A DNA stretch of 64,000 nucleotides from Chloroflexota bacterium. Its GTDB lineage: Bacteria; Chloroflexota; Limnocylindria; QHBO01. A program made the translations under genes and the position numbers. Under the pieces are notes generated by a model, which was given only the letters and a program-made list of their open reading frames with translations, was not told the DNA's origin and did not search any database. The stretch lies in contig QHBO01000011.1 of NCBI GenBank assembly GCA_003243965.1, forward strand, positions 1 through 64,000, given 5' to 3'. Positions within the stretch are counted from its first letter, which is position 1. Every line of letters starts with the position of its first letter. Below, one piece after another: positions 29,974 to 39,101 of this stretch.

Positions 29974-31251
29974 GTGCCCGATCGCCTGGTGGCCTTGACC
30001 GACTCCGCACCGCGCTTCGTGGACGCGCTCCCGCGAACGGCCGACGTGGTGGTGGTCGGAGGCGGGGTGGCCGGTTGCGCGACCGCCTTTTTCGCGGCGC
30101 TCAGCGGCCTGGATGTGCTCGTTCTCGAGCGGCGGCCAGCCCTGGCGACCCTCACCACGGCGGCATCCACCGGTGCCTTTCGCCTCCAGTTCGACAACCC
30201 CGACGAGATCGCCCTGGTGCGGGAGGGAATCGAGCTGTTCGACGACTTCGGGTCGCGCAGGGGCCTCGAGGGCTGGGATCTCCGGCTCCGCCACGGTGGC
30301 TACCTCTTCTGCTCGCTGACTCCGGAGACCGTCGACCGCGCCGGGCGACTCGTGGAGCGGCAGCGCGCCTGGGGCCTGACCGATGTCGAGCTGCTGTCCG
30401 GTGACGAGGCCCGGCGTCGCTGGCCATACCTGTCCGATGCGGTCGTCGGGGCGCGCTACCGGGCCGCCGATGGCTGGCTGGACGTCAAGCGGCTCGCGAT
30501 CGGCTACGCGGCTGCGGCGGCCGCCCCGCCACGCGCACCGGGCGCCATCGGCAGCGGCTCAGCGAGCTTCTGCGCCGCAACCGAAGTGCATGGGTTCGCG
30601 ATGAGTGCGGACGGCTCCGCGATCCGCGGCGTGCGCACCTCCCGCGGGGACGTGGCCAGCGAGGCGGTGGTCGTCGCGGCGGGGCCATTCGCTGCCCAGG
30701 TCGCAGCGCTCGCCGGAACACAAATCGCTCTGGAGCCGACCCGTCGCCAGAAGCTGGTGATCCCCGACCTGCCGGAGGCGCCGCCCGGCGCGCCGATGAC
30801 CATCGAGGAGGAGTCGGCCGCCCACTGGCGCCCCGCCCACGCCGGCTGCCTGGCGCTCTTCACCGACGCCCGCGCCCGGCCGACTGCGCCGGCCGACCCT
30901 GTGCCGATCGATGCAGCATGGGCGTTCGGCCTGCTCGATCCGACCTCCGATCACGGGCTGGGCCGCGTGGCGCCGTTCTGGAACGAGCTGTGGGCGCGTG
31001 GCTCGGTGGCCCACTGGTATGTCCAGGCCGGCCAGTACGAGTACACCCCCGACAGGCGTCCGTACCTGGGAGCGGTCGGCTCCATCGGTCCGTCGGGGCT
31101 GTACCTGAACGCGGGCTACAGCGGGCACGGGATCATGGCCTCTGCCGGCGGCAGCCGGCTGGTGGTGGACCAGCTCACCGGGCGGGGCGCAGTGCCCACC
31201 GTCTTTGCCGTGGATCGAGCGCTCCTCGCCGGCGAGCACGACATCCTCTGA
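29974..31251 (+). CDS. FAD-dependent oxidoreductase (DAO/sarcosine oxidase-like)
   Basis: ADVVVVGGGVAGCATAFFAALSGLDVLVLER; STGAFRLQFDNPDEIAL; GLYLNAGYSGHGIMASAGG. Confidence 0.9.
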   Translation: MPDRLVALTDSAPRFVDALPRTADVVVVGGGVAGCATAFFAALSGLDVLVLERRPALATLTTAASTGAFRLQFDNPDEIALVREGIELFDDFGSRRGLEGWDLRLRHGGYLFCSLTPETVDRAGRLVERQRAWGLTDVELLSGDEARRRWPYLSDAVVGARYRAADGWLDVKRLAIGYAAAAAAPPRAPGAIGSGSASFCAATEVHGFAMSADGSAIRGVRTSRGDVASEAVVVAAGPFAAQVAALAGTQIALEPTRRQKLVIPDLPEAPPGAPMTIEEESAAHWRPAHAGCLALFTDARARPTAPADPVPIDAAWAFGLLDPTSDHGLGRVAPFWNELWARGSVAHWYVQAGQYEYTPDRRPYLGAVGSIGPSGLYLNAGYSGHGIMASAGGSRLVVDQLTGRGAVPTVFAVDRALLAGEHDIL

Positions 31252-31260
31252 TCCGCCGCG

Positions 31261-31288
31261 GCGGGCCGCAGCCGGCGGGCCGCAGCCG
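31261..31288. repeat. Perfect 14-bp tandem duplication in promoter region
   Basis: gcgggccgcagccg x2. Confidence 0.8.
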
Positions 31289-31311
31289 GCGCGCCTGCGG
31301 GGCCGGCGCCC

Positions 31312-31317
31312 TACACT
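31312..31317 (+). promoter_or_regulatory. -10 element TACACT, 7 nt before start of receiver/TrxR-like fusion
   Basis: TACACT-gcgccgc-ATG. Confidence 0.6.
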
Positions 31318-31324
31318 GCGCCGC

Positions 31325-33031
31325 ATGGCCGCCAAGCCGGCGATCCTGGCTGTCGATGACGATCCGCCCGTCCTGCGCGCCGTGGAGCGCGACCTCCGTG
31401 CCCGCTACGGCAGGGAGTACCGCATCCTGGCGGCGGGCTCGGGCGAGGAGGCGCTGGAGGTCACGCGTCAGCTGAGTCTGCGCGGCACGGCGGTGGCGCT
31501 CTTCGTCGTCGACCAGCGCATGCCGCGGGTGACCGGCATCGAGTTCCTCTCGCGAGCCGTGGAGCTTCAGCCCGAGGCGCGCCGCGTCCTGCTGACCGCC
31601 TACGCCGATACGGACGTGGCGATTCAGGCCATCAACCAGATCCGGCTCGACCAGTACCTGCTCAAGCCCTGGGACCCACCCGAGGAGCGGCTCTACCCGG
31701 TCCTCGATGACCTGCTCTCCGACTGGTCGGCAGCGTTTCGGCCGCCCTTCGACGGGCTTCGGCTGATCGCACGTCGCTGGGCGCCGCGCGGCCACGCGAT
31801 TCGGGACTTCCTGACCCGCAACCAGGTTCCGTACCAGTGGCTCGACCCTGATACCGATGAGGAAGGCCGGCGGCTGGCGGCCTCTGCGCAGGGAGCGCCC
31901 GCAGGTGCCGGACAGGGTGAGGAACGGGGCGACGGGCAAGGCGACCTGGGCGCGGCAGCGCCGCTCGTCGTCTTTCCGGACGGCGCGGTGCTGCGCGATC
32001 CCTCGAACCGGGAGATCGGCGAGCGGATCGGGCTGCAGACGCGCGCAGCGCTGCCCTTCTACGACCTCGTCATCGTCGGCGGTGGGCCAGCGGGACTGGC
32101 CGCCGCGGTGTACGGCGCAAGCGAGGGACTGAAGACCGTGCTCGTCGAGCGCGAGGCGCCCGGCGGCCAGGCGGGGACCACCAGCCGGATCGAAAACTAC
32201 CTCGGCTTTCCGGCGGGGTTGACCGGCGGCGACCTGGCCCGGCGCGCGCTCGCCCAAGCGCGCCGGCTGGGCGCCGAGATCCTCACCCCCCAGGAGGTGC
32301 GTTCGATCCGACGCGAGGACCCATACCGGATCGTGAAGCTGGAAGACGGCGGCGAGCTGTCGTGCCAGACGGTGGTGGTCGCCACCGGGGTGAGCTACCG
32401 GACGCTCCGCCTGCCGGGCGCCGAGGAGCTCGCGGGTGCGGGCATCTACTATGGGGCGGCCACCACCGAGGCGGCCCTGTACCGCGACCAGGAGGTCGGG
32501 GTGGTGGGTGGCGGGAACTCGGCGGGGCAGGCGGCGGTGTACCTGGCGCGCGTCGCGAAACGCGTCGTGCTCGCGGTTCGCGGCGACACGCTCTCGGGAA
32601 TGAGCCAGTACCTCGTCGACCAGATTGGCGCTGAGCCGCGGATCGAGGTACGTTACCGCGTCGCCGTCACGGCGCTCCGCGGCGAGGGCCACCTCGATGG
32701 GGTGACCCTCGCCTGCGACGGGACGACGCAGGATCTGCCGCTCTCCGCGCTGTTCGTGTTCATCGGGCAGCAGCCGCGCACCGACTGGCTGGATGGGACC
32801 GCCCTCCGCGACCCCGGTGGATTCATCCGGACCGGCAGCGCCCTGCTCGACGGCGAGAAGCCGCCACCCGGCTGGGCGCTTGAACGCGACCCCTTCCTGC
32901 TCGAGTCGAGCGTTCCCGGCATCTTCGCGGCCGGTGACGTTCGCCATCGATCCATCAAGCGAATCGCCAGCGCGGTCGGGGAGGGCTCGATGGCCGTCCA
33001 GTTCGTCCACCAGTACCTGGCCGGCCTGTAG
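31325..33031 (+). CDS. Response-regulator receiver fused to thioredoxin reductase-like FAD/NAD(P) oxidoreductase
   Basis: Receiver (AVDDDPPVL, FVVDQRMPRVTG, LLKPW), intermediate Trx/Grx-like segment, then DLVIVGGGPAGLAAAVYGASEG...GGQAGTTSRIENYLGFP...VVGGGNSAGQAAVYLA...IPGIFAAGDVR-type motifs. Confidence 0.93.
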   Translation: MAAKPAILAVDDDPPVLRAVERDLRARYGREYRILAAGSGEEALEVTRQLSLRGTAVALFVVDQRMPRVTGIEFLSRAVELQPEARRVLLTAYADTDVAIQAINQIRLDQYLLKPWDPPEERLYPVLDDLLSDWSAAFRPPFDGLRLIARRWAPRGHAIRDFLTRNQVPYQWLDPDTDEEGRRLAASAQGAPAGAGQGEERGDGQGDLGAAAPLVVFPDGAVLRDPSNREIGERIGLQTRAALPFYDLVIVGGGPAGLAAAVYGASEGLKTVLVEREAPGGQAGTTSRIENYLGFPAGLTGGDLARRALAQARRLGAEILTPQEVRSIRREDPYRIVKLEDGGELSCQTVVVATGVSYRTLRLPGAEELAGAGIYYGAATTEAALYRDQEVGVVGGGNSAGQAAVYLARVAKRVVLAVRGDTLSGMSQYLVDQIGAEPRIEVRYRVAVTALRGEGHLDGVTLACDGTTQDLPLSALFVFIGQQPRTDWLDGTALRDPGGFIRTGSALLDGEKPPPGWALERDPFLLESSVPGIFAAGDVRHRSIKRIASAVGEGSMAVQFVHQYLAGL

Positions 33032-33035
33032 ACCG

Positions 33036-34448
33036 ATGTCCTACGTCGAACAGCTGCGCGCCACGCCCCTTTTCGCCGGGCTGCCAGATGAGGCTCTCGA
33101 GCTGCTGTGCGCCAACGCGGCGCCGGTGTCGCTCCGCGCCGGAGAGGTGCTGCTCAGCGAGGGCACTCCGGGGGACGCGCTGTTCATCGTGCTCGACGGC
33201 GAGCTGGAGGTCACCAAGCTGAGTGGATCCGCCCAGCTTCCTCTGGCGCGCGTGGGAGCCGGCGCGATCCAGGGCGAGATGGCCGCGCTCGAGGGTGGCG
33301 CGCGGACCGCGTCGGTGACGGCGGTCAGCGATGCGCAGGTGCTCCGCATCCCGCGCTCCGCCTTGCTCGACACCATGGCCTCCGGCCCGGAGGCGGCGCT
33401 CGCGATCGTGCGCACCGTGGTCGGGCGACTGCGCTCCACCGAGGCCCTGCTCCGCCAGCGCGAGAAGCTGGCGGGCCTCGGAACCCTGGCCGCGGGACTC
33501 GCGCACGAGCTCAACAACCCCGCAGCCGCCATTCGCCGTTCCGTTTCCGCCCTCGAGGAGGCGGTCGCCGCCCGTGACGCCGCAACGATCGAGCTCGGGC
33601 CGGACGTGGCGCTCCTCGCCTCATTGCGAGCCGGGCTGCCACCGCCCGGCGATCCGCTGGAGCGGGCGGACCGGGTCGATGCGCTGACCGCGATGCTCTC
33701 GGAGCCGGACGCGGGCGAGGCGGCATCGGCGCTGGTGGCCGCCGGCTGGACGGCCGCGGAGGTGGCGGACGCAGCGGACCGCATCGCTCTGGAGCGCCGA
33801 TCTGCGGCCGTCCGCTGGCTGGCCGCGGGTGCGGGGGTCGCCACCCTGCTCGGCGAGGTGGCGATGGCCAGCGACCGGATCAGCGAGATCGTGGGCGCCG
33901 TCAAGGGATATGCGTACCTCGACCGCGCTCCGGTGCAGCGCGTCGACGTCCGGGCGGGGCTGGAGGACACCCTCGTCATCCTGCGCCACAAGCTGAAGTC
34001 TGGGATCGAGGTGCATCGGGCGTACGCGGATCAGCTCCCCGAGATCGAGGCCTATGGCAGCGAGCTGAACCAGGTGTGGACCAACCTGATCGACAACGCG
34101 GTGTACGCCATGAATGGCGTCGGTGACATCTGGCTGCGGGTGGAGCGCGTCGACCGAGACACAACCGGGCAGGCAGAGCCGTCGGAAGCGGCGGCGGCCG
34201 GCGTGCGGGTCAGCATCTGCGACAGCGGCCCCGGCATCCCATCCGAGGTGATGGCGCGTCTGTTCGAGCCGTTCTTCACCACCAAGCCGCCTGGCGTCGG
34301 CAGCGGTCTCGGGCTGCACATCAGCCACAACGTTGTCATTCGTCACGGCGGCAGGATCGAGGTCGAGTCGGAGCCGGGACGGACGTGCTTCCACATCACG
34401 CTGCCGCCGGTCGTCGCCAGGCGGCCGTCCGCACCGACGGGCTCGTGA
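33036..34448 (+). CDS. Cyclic nucleotide-binding domain / histidine kinase-like ATPase
   Basis: cNMP domain (FAGLPDEALELL...GDALFIVLDGELEV), H-box GLGTLAAGLAHELNNPAAAIRRS, HATPase NLIDNAVYAM...GSGLGLHIS. Confidence 0.92.
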   Translation: MSYVEQLRATPLFAGLPDEALELLCANAAPVSLRAGEVLLSEGTPGDALFIVLDGELEVTKLSGSAQLPLARVGAGAIQGEMAALEGGARTASVTAVSDAQVLRIPRSALLDTMASGPEAALAIVRTVVGRLRSTEALLRQREKLAGLGTLAAGLAHELNNPAAAIRRSVSALEEAVAARDAATIELGPDVALLASLRAGLPPPGDPLERADRVDALTAMLSEPDAGEAASALVAAGWTAAEVADAADRIALERRSAAVRWLAAGAGVATLLGEVAMASDRISEIVGAVKGYAYLDRAPVQRVDVRAGLEDTLVILRHKLKSGIEVHRAYADQLPEIEAYGSELNQVWTNLIDNAVYAMNGVGDIWLRVERVDRDTTGQAEPSEAAAAGVRVSICDSGPGIPSEVMARLFEPFFTTKPPGVGSGLGLHISHNVVIRHGGRIEVESEPGRTCFHITLPPVVARRPSAPTGS

Positions 34449-34470
34449 CCGGACTGCCGGCGCGGCACGG

Positions 34471-34500
34471 TTGACAGGACGGAGGGGTGCCGTCTAGCCT
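34471..34500 (+). promoter_or_regulatory. Sigma70-like promoter for T-box leader
   Basis: TTGACA-N18-TAGCCT. Confidence 0.65.
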
Positions 34501-34506
34501 GCGCCG

Positions 34507-34815
34507 CACAGTTGAAGACGGCGACGATCGGGACGAGTACCCGCTCAGGCGTGTCGACAGGGAGCCGGAAGAGTGAGACCCGGCGGCGGCGCGAGCGAGG
34601 GAATGGACCCGTGAGCTCCGACGGCGAACGCCAGGCATCGGGCCTGCGCCACTAGCGGTCGGCGGAGAGGCACCGATACCAAAGCCGAGGCCATCGCAGG
34701 GCGCCGTCACCGGCGCAGATGCCGTGGCCGAACGAGCCCGGGAGAGAACACCGGGGAACAAAGGTGGCACCACGAGTCGACCCCCTCGTCCTTTGAGGCG
34801 AAGGGGTCGTGTTGT
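34507..34815 (+). promoter_or_regulatory. T-box riboswitch leader, predicted tRNA-Trp (UGG specifier)
   Basis: Stem I features gatcgggacgagta...cagggagccgg...gaaTGGacc (TGG 34604-34606), T-box aaaggtggcaccacgag (34762-34776), terminator cgaccccctcgtcctttgaggcgaaggggtcg (34778-34809), then trpB2. Confidence 0.9.
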
Positions 34816-34838
34816 TCTCGGGCCAAAGGAGGCCACCG

Positions 34839-36197
34839 ATGTCCACTCCCCGGCAGCGCCGGTTCATCCTCGCCGAGGATGAGCTCCCGACGCACTACTA
34901 CAACATCGCCGCGGACCTTCCGGTCCCGGCACCCCCACCGCTCCACCCCGCGACTCGCGAGCCGATCGGCCCCGAGGCCCTGGCTCCTCTCTTCCCAATG
35001 GCGCTCATCGGCCAGGAGGTGAGCCAGGAACGGCTGATCGAGATCCCCGAGCCGGTTCGCGATGTCTACCGCATCTATCGACCCTCGCCCCTGTACCGGG
35101 CGCTCGGTCTCGAGCGGGCGCTCGACACTCCGGCGCACATCTACTACAAGTACGAGGGCGTATCTCCGGCCGGCTCCCACAAGCCGAACACCGCCATCCC
35201 GCAGGCGTTCTACAACCGCGAGGAGGGGGTGCGGCGCCTCGCCACCGAGACGGGGGCCGGCCAGTGGGGATCCGCGCTCAGCTTTGCGGCCGCCCAGTTC
35301 GGGCTGGAGTGCAAGATCTTCATGGTGAAGGTCTCGTTCCTCCAGAAGCCGTACCGACGCAGCATGATCCAGACGTTCGGTGCATCGGTCGTCGCCTCGC
35401 CATCGAGCGAGACGAACGCGGGCCGGTCGATTCTCGCCGAGGACCCCGACTCGCCCGGCAGCCTCGGGATCGCGATCAGCGAGGCGCTCGAGGAGGCCGC
35501 CTCCCGCGAGGACACGAAGTACGCGCTGGGGAGCGTCCTGAACCACGTGCTGCTGCACCAGACGGTGATCGGCCAGGAGGCGGTCCGCCAGATGGAGCTG
35601 GCCGGTGAGCCCCCGGACGTGGTGATCGGCTGCGCGGGCGGTGGCTCCAACTTTGCGGGAATCGCCTTCCCCTTCCTGGCAGCGAAGCTGGCCGGGGGCA
35701 GCCGGATGCGGTTCGTGGCCGTGGAGCCCGCGAGCTGTCCGTCCCTGACCCAGGGTGAGTATCGGTATGACTTCGGCGACACCGTCGGGACGACGCCGCT
35801 GCTCAAGATGCACACCCTGGGCAACGACTTTCGGCCGGCACCGATCCATGCCGGCGGGCTGCGGTACCACGGCATGGCGCCGATGATCAGCCACCTCTAC
35901 GACCTCGGCCTGATCGAGGCGGTGGCGTACGGTCAGAACACCTGTTTCGAGGCCGCCGTCCAGTTCGCCAGGACGGAAGGGATCATCCCGGCACCGGAGT
36001 CGTCCCACGCCATCCGGGCGGCCGTGGACGAGGCGATCGCGGCTCGCGAGGCGGGGGAGGAGAAGGTGATCCTCTTCAACCTCTCGGGTCACGGCTACTT
36101 CGACATGGCGGCCTACGACGCCTACCTGGCAGGCGACCTGACCGATGTCGACTACCAGGCGCCCCAGGAGCGGGAGCTCGTCGGCGCGACCCGCTAA
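34839..36197 (+). CDS. trpB2: TrpB-like pyridoxal-phosphate enzyme (TrpB2)
   Basis: [55 protein letters not shown] aaaggagg. Confidence 0.94.
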   Translation: MSTPRQRRFILAEDELPTHYYNIAADLPVPAPPPLHPATREPIGPEALAPLFPMALIGQEVSQERLIEIPEPVRDVYRIYRPSPLYRALGLERALDTPAHIYYKYEGVSPAGSHKPNTAIPQAFYNREEGVRRLATETGAGQWGSALSFAAAQFGLECKIFMVKVSFLQKPYRRSMIQTFGASVVASPSSETNAGRSILAEDPDSPGSLGIAISEALEEAASREDTKYALGSVLNHVLLHQTVIGQEAVRQMELAGEPPDVVIGCAGGGSNFAGIAFPFLAAKLAGGSRMRFVAVEPASCPSLTQGEYRYDFGDTVGTTPLLKMHTLGNDFRPAPIHAGGLRYHGMAPMISHLYDLGLIEAVAYGQNTCFEAAVQFARTEGIIPAPESSHAIRAAVDEAIAAREAGEEKVILFNLSGHGYFDMAAYDAYLAGDLTDVDYQAPQERELVGATR

Positions 36198-36202
36198 CCA
36201 CC

Positions 36203-36238
36203 CGCCGGCCGGCGCGCAACGCGGCGCGCCGGCCGGCG
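36203..36238. terminator. Bidirectional GC-hairpin between convergent genes
   Basis: Perfect 14-bp stem cgccggccggcgcg/cgcgccggccggcg, 8-nt loop. Confidence 0.65.
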
Positions 36239-36240
36239 CA

Positions 36241-36921
36241 CTACGGCGTCGAGCCGCCCAGCCTGGAGGAGGCGGCTGAGCGGCGCAGCCCGGCGCGCGC
36301 AAAGCCGTGGTCCTGTGCATACGACACCAGCGCATGCCTGCCCTGCACGCCGAGCTTCTGTGCGCTGTTGGCAAGGTGCCTGCGCACGGTGTGCACGCTG
36401 ATGCCGAGCGCGCCGCCGATGCGGCTCGCGGTCTGCCCGTCGGCGAACAGGCTCACCACCTCGCGCTCTCGGGGCGTCAGGGTGGCCCCTTCCCGCAGCC
36501 AGCGGAGCCCGTCCTCGATCACCACGCCGGCGATGCTGCTGTGCAGGAAGCGGCCGCCGTGCGCCACCGCGCCGATGGCGGTCAGCAGCTCCTCCGAGCT
36601 GGCGCCCTTGACGAGGTAGCCTGCCGCGCCGGCCAGCAGTGACTGGCGGACCGTCTCCGCATCGTCATACATCGACAGCACCAGCACCCGGGCGTCCGGA
36701 GCGCACGCCCGCAGCGCCTCGATCAGCGGCACCCCGTCCTCGCTGCCGAGGGCGACATCGAGCACGATCACGTCGGGCCGCAGCGAGCGCGCCGCCTCGA
36801 GGGCGGCTTCCCGGGTTGCCGACTCGCCCGCCACGCTGAGGCGTGGATCCCGCTGGATCACCAGTCGCAGTCCCTCGCGGACGACCGGATGGTCGTCGAC
36901 CAGGAGCACGCGGATCGTCAT
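36241..36921 (-). CDS. NarL/LuxR-family response regulator
   Basis: VLLVDDHPVVREGLRLVI; LTPREREVVSLFADGQTASRIGGALGISVHTVRRHL. Confidence 0.94.
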   Translation of the reverse strand: MTIRVLLVDDHPVVREGLRLVIQRDPRLSVAGESATREAALEAARSLRPDVIVLDVALGSEDGVPLIEALRACAPDARVLVLSMYDDAETVRQSLLAGAAGYLVKGASSEELLTAIGAVAHGGRFLHSSIAGVVIEDGLRWLREGATLTPREREVVSLFADGQTASRIGGALGISVHTVRRHLANSAQKLGVQGRHALVSYAQDHGFARAGLRRSAASSRLGGSTP

Positions 36922-38027
36922 GCGCGCGACGCGCCGATCAGCGACGCCTCATCGGCAGCGCGTGGCGCGGGGGATTGCGTGCTGGGCGGAACGAAGAGCC
37001 GCACCCGAGTCCCGCGTCCTGGCTCGCTCTCGACCGATAGCGCAGCGCCGATGGCGGCCGCCCGCTCGTGCATCCCCGCCAGGCCGATACGCCGCGGGTC
37101 TGCGGACCGGGGGTCGAATCCGATCCCGTCGTCCTCCACCACCACGGTGACGCCGTCGGACCGGCGGGTAAGCGAGAGTCGGATGCGCGTGGCTGCGGCA
37201 TGGCGGGTGGCGTTGCTGAGGGACTCCTGCGCGATGCGGTACACCTCCAGGACCACCGAAGGCGCCAGATGCGCGGCGCCGACACTGTCGAGGGATGCCT
37301 CCACGTTGTCACCGGAGGCCGCCGCCAGCTCACGCAGGGCGCTCGCCAGGCCGCGCTGGGCGAGCCGCGGCGGCCGGACACGCTCGGCGGCGGAGCGCGC
37401 CTCGGCCAGGGCGGTGGAGGCCAGGGACTTTGCCCGGGAGAGCTGCTGGCGCCCATCCGCGGCCTCGGTCGCGGTCGCGACGCCGTCGAGTGCCAGCGAC
37501 AGGGCGGTGAGCGTCTGGCCGATGCCATCGTGCAGGTCGCGCGCCAGGCGGCGGCGCTCTTCCTCCTGGGCGTCGACCAGGCGATCCCGCGCCCTTCGGT
37601 ACAGGCCGGCGTAGCGGCGAGCAGCCAATAGCTCGCGGTCGGCCATGCCCGCGACGAGGATCGCGATCGCGAACATCAGCGGCCACTCGGTGAGATCGAT
37701 GGTCGCCACCCGGTGACCGGCGGCAAGCAACGCGTACGCAACCAAGGCCACGGAGCTGGCTGCGATCCGCTCCAGGCAGACGCGCCGCCCAAACACGAAG
37801 GCCTCCACGGTGAGGATCAGGAAGACCCCGTGGAACAGCGCTTCTGGCGGCCCGAGCTGGGCGAACGCGGCAGCCACCAGCACGATCGCCGAGAGGTCGA
37901 GGCCCAGGAGCGCGCGTCGCCCATTCAGCTTTCGCAACCGACCGCGAAGTGCGCCCCGGGCAAACGCCTCAGGATCGATCCGACGCATCCGCCGTCGGAT
38001 GGTCGCTGCGTAGTGGAGATTGCTCAC
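36918..38027 (-). CDS. NarX-type sensor histidine kinase (HisKA_3)
   Basis: EEERRRLARDLHDGIGQTLTALSLAL; VVVEDDGIGFDP; RIGLAGMHERAAAIG; GTG start 38027 preferred. Confidence 0.9.
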   Translation of the reverse strand: MSNLHYAATIRRRMRRIDPEAFARGALRGRLRKLNGRRALLGLDLSAIVLVAAAFAQLGPPEALFHGVFLILTVEAFVFGRRVCLERIAASSVALVAYALLAAGHRVATIDLTEWPLMFAIAILVAGMADRELLAARRYAGLYRRARDRLVDAQEEERRRLARDLHDGIGQTLTALSLALDGVATATEAADGRQQLSRAKSLASTALAEARSAAERVRPPRLAQRGLASALRELAAASGDNVEASLDSVGAAHLAPSVVLEVYRIAQESLSNATRHAAATRIRLSLTRRSDGVTVVVEDDGIGFDPRSADPRRIGLAGMHERAAAIGAALSVESEPGRGTRVRLFVPPSTQSPAPRAADEASLIGASRA

Positions 38028-38139
38028 CCGCGGACCCTCCGAATGATCACCGGTGACTATAGGACCCCTCCCACGCCGGGGCCACCCTGAACGCGTGGCC
38101 CTCCATCCGGAGGTACCGCATCTGCACGGGAGTTGATCG

Positions 38140-38625
38140 ATGCGCAGCGCGATGGCGCTCGTCCCCAGTGGCCGGTCCGGCGGGGCGGCCGCATCTCCTC
38201 TCCTCATGCTGGTCCTGCTCGCCTCCGCGTGCGGCAGCGCCGGCGCCCAGCCGACCGCCACGCCCGGCATCAGCGGGAGCTCCACCGCTGTGAACGTCGC
38301 GCTCCGCGAGTTCAAGGTGGAGTTGAGCAGCACCACCTTTCCCGCCGGATCGATCACCTTCAATGTGAAGAACGCGGGGACCGTCCAGCATGAGTTCGTC
38401 GTCATGCGCACCACGCTCCAGGCGACGGCCCTGCCGACCACCAGCGCCAAGACCGAGGTGGACGAGAACTCCAGCTGGCTGGAGCGGATGGGGGAGGCGG
38501 ATCACATCGATCCGGGTGCGACCAAGTCCTTCACGGTGACGCTGCCGGCAGGCGCATACGTCGGGTTGTGCAACGTCCCGGGGCACTATGGGTCGGGGAT
38601 GCGCGTCGCGATCACGGTTCAATAG
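38140..38625 (+). CDS. Cupredoxin-like lipoprotein
   Basis: Lipobox LLASACGS; AGTVQHEFVV and GLCNVPGHYGSGM copper-ligand pattern. Confidence 0.82.
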   Translation: MRSAMALVPSGRSGGAAASPLLMLVLLASACGSAGAQPTATPGISGSSTAVNVALREFKVELSSTTFPAGSITFNVKNAGTVQHEFVVMRTTLQATALPTTSAKTEVDENSSWLERMGEADHIDPGATKSFTVTLPAGAYVGLCNVPGHYGSGMRVAITVQ

Positions 38626-38770
38626 GGCCCCCGGAGATCGGAAGCCCTGGGCTCGGTCGGCAGCGGGCGTCCCTACCCGAGCGCAGCCTTGGCGTCCAAC
38701 TTGCTAACCGGTAAGGTCTGGCATGCGGACGCCCATACATGCGTCCCACTCGACAACCCAAGGAGGACTC

Positions 38771-38854
38771 ATGAGCCTGCTCTGGATCATCATCATCGTG
38801 ATCATCGTGCTGGCCCTGCTCGGCTACTTCGGCCGAGGTCGGTTCCGGAGCTAG
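38771..38854 (+). CDS. 27-aa single-TM small membrane protein
   Basis: Strong RBS aaggagg then ATG; MSLLWIIIIVIIVLALLGYFGRGRFRS; absent from the supplied ORF track because of length. Confidence 0.7.
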   Translation: MSLLWIIIIVIIVLALLGYFGRGRFRS

Positions 38855-39101
38855 TCCGCACGCTCCCGCGGTCGCTGAGCGCATCGGCGGCCGCACCGGC
38901 TGCCCGGCTGCGGCGAGCCTCGCCCTGGCCACGGCGGCTTCATGCCGCGCTGGTCCGCCCCGGGCGTGAGCCTCTCGGCCCAGGTCAGCCGAACAGCTGA
39001 ACGCCGGCGCGGTGCAGGCCGGTCACGCCCCGGATGTCCGAGTCGTAGAGCGGCAGCACGGCGCGCACCTGCTCCACGAACGCGTCGCGGGCGGGTCCGG
39101 C

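Noticed and set aside
31175-33010. 611-aa minus-strand ORF opposite the receiver/TrxR-like fusion
   Set aside because: Antisense shadow of a well-supported plus-strand gene.
31325-33031. Claim that the receiver/TrxR fusion is an unprecedented architecture
   Set aside because: Fused response regulator/thioredoxin-disulfide reductase proteins are a known annotation class; only the missing CxxC and functional logic are worth attention.
34707-36374. 555-aa minus-strand ORF opposite trpB2
   Set aside because: Antisense shadow; it also overlaps the T-box leader.
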